Positions 9,228 to 18,153 of a DNA stretch of 64,000 nucleotides are shown piece after piece. Below the pieces are notes generated by a model, which made no database searches, had not been told where the DNA came from, and saw only the letters and a program-made list of their open reading frames with translations. A program made the translations under genes and the position numbers. Positions within the stretch are counted from its first letter, which is position 1, and each line of letters begins with the position of its first letter. Source of the stretch: Lentzea aerocolonigenes (GTDB lineage Bacteria > Actinomycetota > Actinomycetes > Mycobacteriales > Pseudonocardiaceae); NCBI RefSeq assembly GCF_000974445.1, contig NZ_BBOJ01000024.1:1-64000 (forward strand), in the 5' to 3' direction.

Positions 9228-10532
9228 ATGAGCCGCTGGATCGAGCACTGGGAGCCGGAGAAGCCCGAGTTCTGGGAGAGCACCGGCAAGAAGATCGCCC
9301 GCAAGAACCTCGCGTTGTCGATCTTCGCGGAGAACCTCGGGTTCAGCGTGTGGGTGCTGATGAGCATCGTGGTGGTCAGCCTCGGCTCGGTCGGCTTCAA
9401 CTTCAGCGTGGGACAGCAGTTCTGGCTGCTGATCGTCCCGAACCTGGTCGGCGCCGTGCTGCGGGTGCCCTACACGTTCGCGGTGCCGAAGTTCGGCGGG
9501 CGGCTGTGGACGACGATCAGCGCCGGCCTGCTGCTGATCCCGACCGCGATGCTCACCTACGCGGTGACGACGCCGGGCACGCCGTACTGGTTCTTCCTGC
9601 TCACCTCGGCCGCGATGGGCCTCGGTGGCGGCAACTTCTCGTCGTCGATGGCGAACATCTCGTTCTTCTACCCGGAGGGCAAGAAGGGCCTGGCGCTCGG
9701 CATGAACGCCGCCGGCGGCAACCTGGGCGTCGCGATCACCCAGCTCATCGTGCCGATCGTGATCACCATCGGGACCGGGATCCACCTCGCCTACGCGGCG
9801 CTGATCTGGATGCCGTTCATCGTGCTCGCCACCGCCCTCGCGTGGTTCTTCATGGACAGCCTCACGCAGGCCAAGCCGGACGGCACGTCGTACAAGCTGG
9901 CGCTGTCGAACAAGCACACGTGGGTGATGTCGTTCCTGTACATCGGCACGTTCGGCTCGTTCATCGGCTACTCGTTCGCGTTCCCGTCGCTGATCAAGAT
10001 CAGTTTCGTGGAGTACAAGAGCTGGGTGGCGCTCGCGTTCCTCGGCGCGCTGATCGGCTCGATCGCCCGTCCGGCCGGCGGATGGCTCGCGGACCGCATC
10101 GGCGGCGCCAAGGTGACGCTCGCCACGTTCATCGGGCTGGGCGTCGGCACGATCGGTGTCATGGCCAGCGTGGAGATGAAGAGCTTCCCGCTGTTCTTCA
10201 CCTCGTTCATCGCGCTGTTCATCCTCGCGGGCGTCGGCAACGGCTCGACGTACCGGATGATCCCGGCGATCTTCAAGACGCAGTCCGACGACGACAAGTC
10301 GGCCAAGCGGCAGGCCGCCGCGGTGGTCGGCATCGCGGGTGCGATCGGCGCGGCCGGCGGTGTGCTGGTGAACCTGGTCTTCAAGTTCTCGCTGGAGGGT
10401 TCGAAGACGCTGACGCCCGCTCTGACCGCGATCCTGGTCTTCTACGCGCTCTGCCTGGTCACGACGTGGTGGTTCTACCTGCGGCGCACCGTGTTCGCGA
10501 CGCGTCCGTCGCTCGCCTACGCGGGCGTGTGA
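9228..10532 (+). CDS. narK: NarK-type nitrate/nitrite transporter (MFS)
   Basis: A 434-residue major facilitator with 12 predicted membrane segments, importing nitrate and/or exporting nitrite. The nitrate-signature glycine stretches are visible: GLGGGNFSSSMANISFFYP (about residues 134-152) and GNGSTYRMIPAIF (about 337-349). The N-terminal WEPEKPEFWESTGKKIARKNL is characteristic of actinobacterial NarK. The ATG at 9228 is chosen because GGAGGA at 9217-9222 precedes it with 5-bp spacing; upstream in-frame codons are not transporter-like. It lies between the nitrate reductase pair and nirBD, consistent with coordinated uptake and reduction. Confidence 0.93.
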   Translation: MSRWIEHWEPEKPEFWESTGKKIARKNLALSIFAENLGFSVWVLMSIVVVSLGSVGFNFSVGQQFWLLIVPNLVGAVLRVPYTFAVPKFGGRLWTTISAGLLLIPTAMLTYAVTTPGTPYWFFLLTSAAMGLGGGNFSSSMANISFFYPEGKKGLALGMNAAGGNLGVAITQLIVPIVITIGTGIHLAYAALIWMPFIVLATALAWFFMDSLTQAKPDGTSYKLALSNKHTWVMSFLYIGTFGSFIGYSFAFPSLIKISFVEYKSWVALAFLGALIGSIARPAGGWLADRIGGAKVTLATFIGLGVGTIGVMASVEMKSFPLFFTSFIALFILAGVGNGSTYRMIPAIFKTQSDDDKSAKRQAAAVVGIAGAIGAAGGVLVNLVFKFSLEGSKTLTPALTAILVFYALCLVTTWWFYLRRTVFATRPSLAYAGV

Positions 10533-10566
10533 CGCACACCGCTCTGAGCTGCGGCGAGAGTTTCCT

Positions 10567-10604
10567 TTAACACCCGCGAAATATCGCGGACCTTGGGATG
10601 ACAC
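10567..10604 (+). promoter_or_regulatory. Candidate GlnR box upstream of nirB
   Basis: TTAAC-n6-GAAAT (10567-10582) is followed at the same 11-bp phase by GACCT-n6-GACAC (10589-10604). The remembered GlnR consensus is gTnAC-n6-GaAAC, repeated at 22 bp. Boxes 1, 2 and 4 match 4 of 5 positions; box 3 is poor. A 6-bp palindrome CCGCGA-AATA-TCGCGG (10574-10589) overlaps it. Nitrogen control of nirB by GlnR is expected in actinomycetes. Confidence 0.4.
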
Positions 10605-10646
10605 GCCGCCCGGTGAGCATAACTGGGCGGAAGGAGGAGATGCCCG

Positions 10647-13103
10647 ATGACTCAGACCCTGGTCGTGATCGGTAACGGCATGGTCGGCCACCGGCTCGTC
10701 GAGATCCTTCGTGACTCGTCCTGGCGGATCGTGGTTTTCGGCGAGGAGGCGCGCCCGGCGTACGACCGGGTGGCGCTCTCGTCCTATGTGGACACGTGGA
10801 GCTCTGCCGAGCTGGAACTGCCGCCGCTGACGGGCTGCGAGCTCCGTCTCGGTGAGAAGGCGGTGTCGGTCGACCGGGAACGTCGTGTCGTGGTGGGCGC
10901 GTCCGGCATCGAGGTGACGTACGACGCGCTGGTGCTCGCCACCGGTTCCGTGCCGTTCGTGCCGCCGGTGCCCGGCCGCGACCTGCCCGGATGTCACGTC
11001 TACCGGACGATCGACGACCTCGATGACATCCGTGCGACGGTGAAGGCCGCCGACCGGCCCGGCCGGCACTCCGGCATGGTGCTCGGCGGTGGTCTGCTCG
11101 GCCTGGAGGCCGCCAACGCGTTGCGCGGCATGGGAGTGTCGCCGCACGTCGTGGAGCTGGCGCCGCGGCTGATGCCGATCCAGGTCGACGAAGGCGGTGC
11201 GGGGCTGCTGAAGCGGCTGGTCGAGAAGCTCGACCTGACCGTGCACACCGGCACCTCCGCGTCCTCGATCGAGCGCGACGGTTCGCGGTTGATCGCCAAG
11301 CTGGCGAACGGTCTCGAGCTCGACCTCGACGTCGTGGTGTTCAGCGCGGGCATCAGGCCGCGCACGGACCTCGATCTGGGGCTGGAACTGGGCCCGCGCG
11401 GCGGGTACCTGGTCGACGCCGCCTGCAGGACCGCCGACCCGCGCGTGTACGCGATCGGTGAGTGCGCTGCGGTCGAAGGTGTGACCTACGGGCTCGTGGC
11501 TCCCGGTTACTCGATGGCCGAGGTCGTCGCGGACCAGCTCTCCGGTGGCGCCAAGGTGTTCCCCGGCGCGGACCTGTCGACGAAGCTGAAGCTGCTCGGT
11601 GTGGACGTGGCGTCGTTCGGTGACGCGCACGCGACCACCGAGGGTGCGCTGGAAGTCGTCGTGAACAACGCCGTCGCGGGCACGTACAGCAAGCTCGTGG
11701 TGTCGGACGACGCGAAGACCCTGCTGGGTGGTGTGCTCGTCGGTGACGCCTCGTCGTACCTGTCGCTGCGGCCGTTGGTGGGCAAGGAAGTTCCCGCCGC
11801 GCTGCTGCAGCCCGGCGGCGCCGTCGACGTGGAGATGCCCGCCGACGCGCAGGTCTGCTCCTGCCACGCCGTCACCAAGCAGACGATCACCGACGCCATC
11901 CAGTCCGGTGTGGCGTGCGACGTCGCCGAGCTGAAGGCGTGCACCAAGGCGGGCACGGGCTGCGGTTCGTGCGTGCCGATGCTGAAGAAGCTGCTGACCG
12001 ACTGCGGTGTCGAGCAGTCCAAGGCGCTGTGCGAGCACTTCACGTACTCGCGGGCGGAGCTGTTCGAGATCGTCCGTGCGACTCGGATCACCACGTTCAC
12101 GGCGTTGGTCGAGAAGCACGGCACCGGGCGTGGCTGCGACATCTGCAAGCCCGCCGTGGCCTCGATCCTGGCGTCGCTGAACAACGGGCACATCCTCGGC
12201 GAGGCGCAGGTCTCGTTGCAGGACACCAACGACAGGTTCTTGGCGAACCTGCAGCGCAACGGCACGTACTCGGTCGTGCCGCGCATTCCCGGCGGTGAGA
12301 TCACGCCGGAGAAGCTGATCGTCATCGGTGAGGTGGCGCGTGACTTCGGGCTCTACACGAAGATCACCGGTGGTCAGCGCATCGACCTGTTCGGCGCGAC
12401 CGTCGACCAGCTGCCGCAGATCTGGCGCCGGCTCGTGGACGCGGGCTTCGAGTCTGGTCACGCGTACGGCAAGGCGTTGCGCACGGTGAAGTCCTGCGTC
12501 GGCACGACCTGGTGCCGTTACGGTGTGCAGGACTCCGTCGGTCTCGCGATCGAGCTGGAACTGCGCTATCGAGGCCTGCGTTCGCCGCACAAGCTCAAGT
12601 CGGCGGTGTCGGGTTGTGCGCGTGAGTGCGCCGAGGCCCGCGGCAAGGACTTCGGTGTGATCGCCACCGAGAACGGCTGGAACCTCTACGTGGGCGGCAA
12701 CGGCGGCTTCACGCCGCGCCACGCGGACCTGCTCGTGTCCGATGTGGACACCGAGACGCTGATCAAGGTCATCGACCGGTTCCTGATGTTCTACATCCGC
12801 ACGGCGGACCGGTTGCAGCGCACCTCGGCGTGGCTGGAAGGGCTCGACGGCGGGCTCGACCACCTGCGCGAGGTCGTGGTCGACGACAAGCTCGGCATCT
12901 GCGACGACCTGGAAGCGGCCATGGCGGCACACGTCGACGACTACGCCGACGAGTGGCGCGGTGTGCTCGAAGACCCGGAGAAGCTCGCGCGGTTCACGTC
13001 GTTCGTCAACGCGCCGGGCACGCCCGACCCCACGATCTCGTTCCGCGCTGAGCGTGGTCAGCGCGTCCCCGTCCAGCTCGGCATTCCGGAGGTCGTCAGG
13101 TGA
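10647..13103 (+). CDS. nirB: Assimilatory nitrite reductase [NAD(P)H] large subunit
   Basis: An 818-residue, full-length NirB reducing nitrite to ammonium with NAD(P)H through FAD, Fe-S and siroheme. Domains in order: FAD/NAD(P) reductase (GNGMVGHRLVE; GGGLLGLEAANAL; YAIGECAAVEG), a BFD-like [2Fe-2S] domain (CSCHAVTK ... TGCGSCVP, about 404-440), a second BFD-like unit (CEHFTYSR ... GCDICKPA), the NIR/SIR ferredoxin-like half domain, and the siroheme/[4Fe-4S] domain with CVGTTWC (about 617-623) and CARECAEARGKDFG (about 657). The ATG at 10647 follows AAGGAGGAG at 10631-10639. It overlaps nirD by 4 bp (GTGA), indicating translational coupling. Confidence 0.96.
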   Translation: MTQTLVVIGNGMVGHRLVEILRDSSWRIVVFGEEARPAYDRVALSSYVDTWSSAELELPPLTGCELRLGEKAVSVDRERRVVVGASGIEVTYDALVLATGSVPFVPPVPGRDLPGCHVYRTIDDLDDIRATVKAADRPGRHSGMVLGGGLLGLEAANALRGMGVSPHVVELAPRLMPIQVDEGGAGLLKRLVEKLDLTVHTGTSASSIERDGSRLIAKLANGLELDLDVVVFSAGIRPRTDLDLGLELGPRGGYLVDAACRTADPRVYAIGECAAVEGVTYGLVAPGYSMAEVVADQLSGGAKVFPGADLSTKLKLLGVDVASFGDAHATTEGALEVVVNNAVAGTYSKLVVSDDAKTLLGGVLVGDASSYLSLRPLVGKEVPAALLQPGGAVDVEMPADAQVCSCHAVTKQTITDAIQSGVACDVAELKACTKAGTGCGSCVPMLKKLLTDCGVEQSKALCEHFTYSRAELFEIVRATRITTFTALVEKHGTGRGCDICKPAVASILASLNNGHILGEAQVSLQDTNDRFLANLQRNGTYSVVPRIPGGEITPEKLIVIGEVARDFGLYTKITGGQRIDLFGATVDQLPQIWRRLVDAGFESGHAYGKALRTVKSCVGTTWCRYGVQDSVGLAIELELRYRGLRSPHKLKSAVSGCARECAEARGKDFGVIATENGWNLYVGGNGGFTPRHADLLVSDVDTETLIKVIDRFLMFYIRTADRLQRTSAWLEGLDGGLDHLREVVVDDKLGICDDLEAAMAAHVDDYADEWRGVLEDPEKLARFTSFVNAPGTPDPTISFRAERGQRVPVQLGIPEVVR

Positions 13104-13414
13104 CCGTTGTCTGTGACTTCGAGGTGTTGCGTCCGGAACAGGGCGTCGCGGCGTTGCTGCCCGACGGCACACAGGTCGCGGTGTTCCTGACCGCGGACGG
13201 TTCCCTGCACGCGTTGGACAACATCGACCCGTTCAGCGGCGCCGCGGTGCTGTCGCGCGGCATCGTGGGCGACCGCGGTGGCGTTCCGGTCGTCGTGTCG
13301 CCGGTCTACAAGCAGGCGTTCGAGCTCGCGACCGGCAAGTGCCTGGACGAACCCGAGGTTTCGGTTGCCGTGCATGGCGTGCGCGTGCGTGACGGTGTCG
13401 TGGAGCTGACATGA
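13100..13414 (+). CDS. nirD: Nitrite reductase small subunit NirD
   Basis: A 104-residue Rieske-fold small subunit of NirBD. As usual for NirD, the Rieske Cys/His cluster ligands are absent: the corresponding stretch reads NIDPFSGAAVLSRGIVGDRGG and VYKQAFELATGKCLDEP. It therefore has a structural rather than redox role. The GTG start overlaps the nirB stop by 4 bp, and the gene overlaps the next one by 4 bp. Confidence 0.95.
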   Translation: MTVVCDFEVLRPEQGVAALLPDGTQVAVFLTADGSLHALDNIDPFSGAAVLSRGIVGDRGGVPVVVSPVYKQAFELATGKCLDEPEVSVAVHGVRVRDGVVELT

Positions 13415-14505
13415 CCGGACCGCTGGCGGGCTTCACGATCGGTGTGACCGCGGCCCGCCGCGCCGACGAGTTCGGCGCCCTGCTGGAACGCAAGGGCGCC
13501 ACCGTCATCCACGGCCCGGCCATCCGGATAGTGCCGTTGCCCGACGACGCCGAACTGCACCAGGCGACCCAGCAACTGGTGTCCGCACCGGTCGACGTGG
13601 TGGTCGCCACCACCGGGATCGGGTTCCGCGGCTGGTTCGAGGCCGCGGAGGGGTGGGGCCTGGCAGGCCGCCTGCACCGCGCGCTGGAGAACGCCGTGGT
13701 GCTGCCCCGCGGCCCGAAGGCGAAGGGCGCGGTGCGAGCGGCGGGCCTGGTGGAGACCTGGTCGCCGTCGTCGGAGTCGAACGCCGAGCTGCTGCAGTAC
13801 CTGCTGCGGATGGGCGTGTCCGGCAAGCGGGTCGCGATCCAGCTGCACGGCGAACCGTTGCCGGACTTCGTGAACACCCTGATCGCGGCCGGCGCCGACG
13901 TGGTCGAGATCCCGGTCTACCGCTGGATGCCGCCCGCGGACACCGGCCCGTTGCACCGGCTGCTGGACGCGGTGCTGGCGGGCCAGGTGGACGCGCTGAC
14001 GTTCACGAGCGCCCCGGCGGCCACCTCGGTGCTGCGCGAGGCAGGCGACCGGTACGCCGACCTGGTGTCGGCCCTGCGGCGTGACGTTCTCGTGGTCGGC
14101 GTCGGCGCCATCACCGCGGGCCCGCTGGTGGCCGCGGGCATCCCGGTCGTGCAGCCCGCACGGGCCCGGATCGGTTCGATGGCACGGGAGCTGGCGCTGG
14201 AGCTGCCTGCGCGCGCCACCCGGTTGCGCATCGCGTCCAAGGACATGGAGATGCGGGCGCAGGCTGTGGTGATCGACGGCGAGCTGCGTCGCGTCGCCCC
14301 GGCCCCGATGGCCGTGCTGCGGACTCTGGTGGCGGCGCGCGGACGTGTCGTGTCGCGCCAGGACCTGTTGGCGGCCTTGCCTTCCGGCGGTGAGGAGCAC
14401 GCGGTCGAGACGGCGATCGGCAGGCTGCGGACGGCGCTGGGTTCGCCGCAGATGGTGCGCACGGTTGTGAAGCGCGGATATCGACTCGCCATGGAGCCCG
14501 CATGA
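13411..14505 (+). CDS. nnaR: Uroporphyrinogen-III synthase-like/winged-helix transcriptional regulator (NnaR type)
   Basis: 364 residues with two domains. Residues about 1-255 form a HemD-like bilobed domain (GFTIGVTAARRADEFGALLERKGATV ... TFTSAPAATSVLREAG). Residues about 275-360 form an OmpR/PhoB-type winged helix (LRTLVAARGRVVSRQDLLAALPSGGEEHAVETAIGRLRTALG ... VVKRGYRLA). The same fusion regulates nitrate/nitrite assimilation in mycobacteria (NnaR, MSMEG_0432). Its position inside the nir operon, overlapping nirD and the chelatase gene by 4 bp each, supports that role. Whether the HemD half is catalytic or a sensor of a tetrapyrrole is not evident. Confidence 0.88.
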   Translation: MTGPLAGFTIGVTAARRADEFGALLERKGATVIHGPAIRIVPLPDDAELHQATQQLVSAPVDVVVATTGIGFRGWFEAAEGWGLAGRLHRALENAVVLPRGPKAKGAVRAAGLVETWSPSSESNAELLQYLLRMGVSGKRVAIQLHGEPLPDFVNTLIAAGADVVEIPVYRWMPPADTGPLHRLLDAVLAGQVDALTFTSAPAATSVLREAGDRYADLVSALRRDVLVVGVGAITAGPLVAAGIPVVQPARARIGSMARELALELPARATRLRIASKDMEMRAQAVVIDGELRRVAPAPMAVLRTLVAARGRVVSRQDLLAALPSGGEEHAVETAIGRLRTALGSPQMVRTVVKRGYRLAMEPA

Positions 14506-15161
14506 AGCTTGTACTGGCCTTCCACGGCACGCGTGATCCTCGCGGTGCCGTGGTGTGTGAAGAGATCGCTTCGCTGGCGCGTTCGTCGGTGGACGTTCCG
14601 GTCGAGGTCGCCTACGCCGATGTGCGGCAGCCGGACGTGCGGTCCGTTGTGGACGGTCCGGCTGTGGTGGTTCCCGCCTTTTTGGCTGCTGGGTACCACG
14701 TTCGTGTTGACATCCCGCAGCAGATCGGGTCGCGTCCCGATGTCGTGGTGACGCCGCCGTTGGGTGTGGACGCTGTGGCGGCGGTCCGGGATCGGTTGCG
14801 GGAAGCAGGTTTCCGCCGCGGCGACGCAGTGGTGCTCGCCGCGGCGGGCTCGTCCGATGCTCGCGCTCTGGCGGATGTTCGGCGGGCTGCTGGACTGTTG
14901 GGGGCTTCGGCGGTCGGGTACGTGGCCACTGCTACGCCGCGTGTGCCTGATGTCGTGGCTGAGGTTCGGGAACGGCGCGGGATGCGGGGGCGTCGGGTCG
15001 CCGTCGCCTCGTGGCTCCTGGCACCCGGGGTGTTCCACGGGTCGCTGGCCGAGTGCGGTGCGGATGTGGTTTCGGCACCGATCGGGGCGCATCCTCTGGT
15101 GGTCGATGTGTTGCTGCGCAGGTATTACGAGGCTCGGGCTGTGTTGTTGCAATCTGCGTGA
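14502..15161 (+). CDS. Sirohydrochlorin chelatase (CbiX/SirB type)
   Basis: 219 residues, two tandem class II chelatase halves, probably inserting iron into sirohydrochlorin to make the siroheme used by NirB. The first half has LAFHGTRDPRG (metal-binding His about 9) and PAFLAAGYHVRVDIP (His about 67). The second half retains LAAAGSSDARA and SWLLAPGVFHGSLAECGAD. It overlaps the regulator by 4 bp (ATGA) and closes the nitrogen cluster. No uroporphyrinogen methyltransferase (cysG/cobA) gene is present here, so that step must be supplied elsewhere. A cobalt-specific role is less likely in this context. Confidence 0.88.
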   Translation: MKLVLAFHGTRDPRGAVVCEEIASLARSSVDVPVEVAYADVRQPDVRSVVDGPAVVVPAFLAAGYHVRVDIPQQIGSRPDVVVTPPLGVDAVAAVRDRLREAGFRRGDAVVLAAAGSSDARALADVRRAAGLLGASAVGYVATATPRVPDVVAEVRERRGMRGRRVAVASWLLAPGVFHGSLAECGADVVSAPIGAHPLVVDVLLRRYYEARAVLLQSA

Positions 15162-15500
15162 GTGTTGCGGGTCGGCTTGCGTTGGGGCGTGCGCGGGTCG
15201 GCCTGGGGTGGTTCGGCGCGGGTTCCAGCGGAGTGGTCACCTGTGCGGTCGTGTCGCCTTGCGTAGGTGGGCGCGCAGGTCCTGACGAGCTTTGGTTGCG
15301 TCATTACCGCTTGCCCGATGACGCATAGCCCTGTCCGGCTCGGCTTCGCCATCGCGCCTGTAGGGGTGCTCGGCTTCGCCGTCGCCTGCGTTGCGGCGCG
15401 AGTGGTCACCTTTGCGGGTCGTCTCGCGTGATCACCGTGTCGTCTTGCCGGGTCGGCGTGCCTTGATGCGCCGCCCTCCCCGCGCGTGGCGCGTCAGCGG
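15162..15500. other. Noncoding interval with short decayed repeats
   Basis: 339 bp between the chelatase stop and the ATL gene. No credible gene is seen. It contains near-identical pairs such as GAGTGGTCACCTkTGCGG (15231-15248 and 15400-15417) and GCTCGGCTTCGCC (near 15340 and 15369). These repeats suggest a degraded intergenic repeat or small duplications. This is the boundary between the nitrogen cluster and the ATL gene. Confidence 0.5.
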
Positions 15501-15818
15501 TTACCAGAGGCCTTGCTCCTCCTCCTTGCGCGCGTCCTCCCACCGGTACTCGCGCAGGTTCACCTTGCCGTCCAGGTTCGGCACCCCCTCCTCGTGCAGC
15601 ATCTGGAGCTGGGTGTCGCGGAGATGGGGAGCGCACGTGCCGTCGGCCTTGAGGACGCGTTGCCACGGCAGGTCGTGGCCGTCCTCGTTGAGGATGCGGC
15701 CGACCAGCCGTGGCGACGGGGCCTTGGCGAGATCTGCGATGTCGCCGTACGTGGCGACACGTCCGCGGGGGATGGATTTGATGGTGTCGCGGACTCGCTC
15801 GTGGATCTCTTCGTCCAT
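15501..15818 (-). CDS. Alkyltransferase-like protein (ATL, MGMT fold)
   Basis: A 105-residue single-domain protein with the O6-alkylguanine DNA alkyltransferase winged-helix fold (RVRDTIKSIPRGRVATYGDIADLA ... SPRLVGRILNED). The active-site Cys of the PCHRV motif is replaced: the sequence reads DLPWQRVLKADG, with Trp in its place. It therefore should not repair alkyl groups itself. ATL proteins bind O6-alkylguanine and pass lesions to nucleotide excision repair. The position upstream of adnA matches Rv3204 in M. tuberculosis. The stop codon is followed by the noncoding interval to the left, and 13 bp separate its start from the stop of the minus-strand hydrolase. Confidence 0.9.
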   Translation of the reverse strand: MDEEIHERVRDTIKSIPRGRVATYGDIADLAKAPSPRLVGRILNEDGHDLPWQRVLKADGTCAPHLRDTQLQMLHEEGVPNLDGKVNLREYRWEDARKEEEQGLW

Positions 15819-15831
15819 CCCCCGAGTCTAG

Positions 15832-16821
15832 CTAGATGCCGTTGGCCCAGGAGGTGACCACGGCGTGGTAGTCCGGGGCGTTCGGCGCGTAGTTGATGGA
15901 GTGGCCGTAGCCGTTCAGGACGTAGGTGTCCAAGCGCGGCACGGACGGGAAGAACTGGCCCTCGTCGGCCTTCAGGGCCTCCGGGGAGGAGCAGTCGCTG
16001 CCCATCAGCGGGAGGCCCGCGCTGCAGAAGTGCGTGTCGTTGCCGACCACGATGAGGACGGGAACGGTGATGTTGCGGGAGATCGGGATGATCACCGTGT
16101 CGAGGAGGATGGTGTCCACGGCTTCTGTTGCGGCGAAGACGTCCTTCGTGGACTCGTCGAACGAGATCGCGCCGGGGACCAGCGGGCCCGGTTTGTGGAA
16201 CGCGTTGTAGCGGGTGTCCGGCATCGTCGTCAGGTAGCCCGCGTCGAGGCCTGCCGGGATCATGTTGGCCAGCACCGGGACGACGGTGATGTAGTTCATC
16301 TTGTGCGTGAAGCCGGTGACCAGGACGCCGTCCACGTCGCGGTAGGTGCCCGCTTCGATCATGGCCATCGCCGAGCCGATGGAGTGGCCGGCGACGATCA
16401 CCTTGGAGAAGCGGGGTTTCAGCGTCGCGATGACCTGGTGGGCCGCGCTCGCCTGGGTTGAGGCGGTGACGAACGTGCTCAGGGGCTTGGAGCTCAGGCC
16501 GGTGCCCAGGCGGTCCAGGGCCAGGGTGGCGAAGCCCGCGTTGTTCTGGGCCTGGGTGAACGAGTGGGTCGAGGGTTCGAAGCCGACGTCCCAGTACGTC
16601 CTGTCGTAGGTGCCGCCGGGGATCAGGACCTGGACGGTGGTGGCGCCGTCGGGGACGCACAGCCTGCCGGCCATGGTCTCCAGCGACGTCACCAGCGGGG
16701 TGAGGCCGATTCGGACGGGGTAGCTGACGTTCTGGCAGGAAACGGCGGCGGAGGCGGGCAGCGGAGCTAGCAGGGTTCCGGTTGCCAGCAGAGCCGCGGC
16801 GCACAGCCTGCGGAAACGCAT
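15832..16821 (-). CDS. Secreted alpha/beta hydrolase, cassette copy 1
   Basis: 329 residues with a Sec signal peptide (MRFRRLCAAALLATGTLLAPLPASAA). The mature enzyme has the nucleophile elbow AGHSIGS (about residue 145), an oxyanion segment IPGGTYDRTYWD, and a C-terminal GYGHSINYA that supplies the catalytic His. Cys pairs (SCQNVSYP...GRLCVP; HFCSAG...SDCSS) suggest disulfides outside the cell. The substrate is unknown; a lipid or ester is plausible. The start is 18 bp downstream of the P450 stop with a GGAGGTCG ribosome site, so it is probably co-transcribed with the P450. Paralogues are at 21340 and 25973. Confidence 0.87.
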   Translation of the reverse strand: MRFRRLCAAALLATGTLLAPLPASAAVSCQNVSYPVRIGLTPLVTSLETMAGRLCVPDGATTVQVLIPGGTYDRTYWDVGFEPSTHSFTQAQNNAGFATLALDRLGTGLSSKPLSTFVTASTQASAAHQVIATLKPRFSKVIVAGHSIGSAMAMIEAGTYRDVDGVLVTGFTHKMNYITVVPVLANMIPAGLDAGYLTTMPDTRYNAFHKPGPLVPGAISFDESTKDVFAATEAVDTILLDTVIIPISRNITVPVLIVVGNDTHFCSAGLPLMGSDCSSPEALKADEGQFFPSVPRLDTYVLNGYGHSINYAPNAPDYHAVVTSWANGI

Positions 16822-16839
16822 GGTGGAACGACCTCCAAC

Positions 16840-18153
16840 TTAGTTGGTGCGGGGGACGGTCTTCATCAGCAAGCCGTCCGGGTACGGGGCGGACGTGAAC
16901 TTCACGCGCGCCGGACGGGTGGGGACGAGTCGCCAGCGCCTCGCGACGGTCGCGAGGGTGATGACGATCTCCGTGTGGGCGAAGGTGTTGCCCAGGCACT
17001 GGCGGGTGCCGCCGCCGAACGGGACGTACGCGCCGCGCGGGAGGGAGGCGGTGAACTCGGGCGTCCAGCGGTTGGGCGAGAAGCGGTCCGGGTCCGGGTA
17101 GAAGCGCGGGTCGTGGTGCAGCGCGTGCGGGCTCACGATCACCTCGGTGCCCGCCGGCAACGAGACGTCGCCCAGCTGCACTTCGACGAGGGTTCGGCGC
17201 ATCACGAACCAGATCGGGTACTTCCGCAAGGTTTCCTGCACGACCTGGGCGGTGTAGGTCAACGAGCTCACGTCGGCGAACGTGACCTGGCGGTCGCCGA
17301 CCACCGAGTCGACCTCCTCGTGTAATCGGCGTTCGATCTCGGGGTTCAGACCCACCTCGTACAGCGCCCAGGCCAGTGCGATCGCGGTGGTCTCGATGCC
17401 GGCGGTCAGCAGCGTCAGGACCTCGTCGTAGACCTGCTGGTCCGTCATTCCGACGCCGTCGTCCTGCGCCAGCAGCAGCATCGACAGCACGTCGCCGTGG
17501 TCGGTGCCGTCCGCGCGCCAGCTCTCGATCAGTTGCAGCACAACGGCTTTCATGCGGGCGATCGCGGCGTCGAACTCCCGGTTGCCCGGCAGCGGGAGCT
17601 TCTCGACGAACGACGGGGACAGCGCGCGGATCATGCCCTGCTGGATCACCGTGAAGATCGAGCGGCGGACCTCCGCGACCGCGCGTTCTCCCATCTCCGC
17701 CGAGAAGAGCGCCTCGCCGACGATGGTGACCGCGAGCTCCTGCATGTCGTTCTCGATGACGCGGATCTCGCCGGGCTGCCACCTCTCAACCAGCGCAGAA
17801 GCAGCACGAGCCATCGTCGAGGCATACGCTTGGATCCGTTCCCGATGGAACGCCGGTTGCATCATCCGGCGCTGTCGCAGGTGGTACTCGCCGTTCGACA
17901 GCAGCAGTCCCGTCCCCAGGTACGGCTGGAACTTGTCGAACATCGCGCCCTTGCGGAACTTGGAGCCTTGGGAGACAAGAACTTCGTGGGTCAGCGCCGG
18001 ACTGGTGACGAAGTACGCGCGCAACGGACCGAGGTCGAGGCGCACCACGTCACCGTGCTCGTGCAACGCGTCGGTGAACCCGGCGCGCCGGGTGAGCATC
18101 GCCGGGGTGTGCCCGAGTAACGGCCAGCGGCTGGGAGCCACCGGGACGGGCAT
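16840..18153 (-). CDS. Cytochrome P450, cassette copy 1
   Basis: About 437 residues. The heme loop PFGGGTRQCLGNTFA (Cys about 380), I-helix AGIETTAIALAWALYE, and K-helix ETLRKYP with downstream PDRFSPNRW are all intact, so it should be a functional monooxygenase. The ATG at 18151-18153 is chosen because AGGAG lies 5 bp upstream and the start matches the paralogue at 28308; the longer in-frame extension would run into the opposing methyltransferase gene. A TAGGGT -10 candidate lies at 18192-18197 (minus strand). No ferredoxin or reductase is encoded nearby, so redox partners come from elsewhere. The sequence looks like bacterial class P450s that hydroxylate fatty acids, terpenes or polyketides, but the substrate cannot be called. 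Confidence 0.9.
   Translation of the reverse strand: MPVPVAPSRWPLLGHTPAMLTRRAGFTDALHEHGDVVRLDLGPLRAYFVTSPALTHEVLVSQGSKFRKGAMFDKFQPYLGTGLLLSNGEYHLRQRRMMQPAFHRERIQAYASTMARAASALVERWQPGEIRVIENDMQELAVTIVGEALFSAEMGERAVAEVRRSIFTVIQQGMIRALSPSFVEKLPLPGNREFDAAIARMKAVVLQLIESWRADGTDHGDVLSMLLLAQDDGVGMTDQQVYDEVLTLLTAGIETTAIALAWALYEVGLNPEIERRLHEEVDSVVGDRQVTFADVSSLTYTAQVVQETLRKYPIWFVMRRTLVEVQLGDVSLPAGTEVIVSPHALHHDPRFYPDPDRFSPNRWTPEFTASLPRGAYVPFGGGTRQCLGNTFAHTEIVITLATVARRWRLVPTRPARVKFTSAPYPDGLLMKTVPRTN

Noticed and set aside
9186-13172. A 1328-codon open frame on the minus strand across narK and nirB.
   Set aside because: It mirrors GC-rich codons of the real plus-strand genes; its product is Arg/His/Gln-rich low complexity with no domain, while the plus strand encodes complete NarK and NirB.
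15391-15831. Plus-strand frame overlapping the ATL gene.
   Set aside because: It is antisense to a clear MGMT-fold gene and has no recognisable domain.
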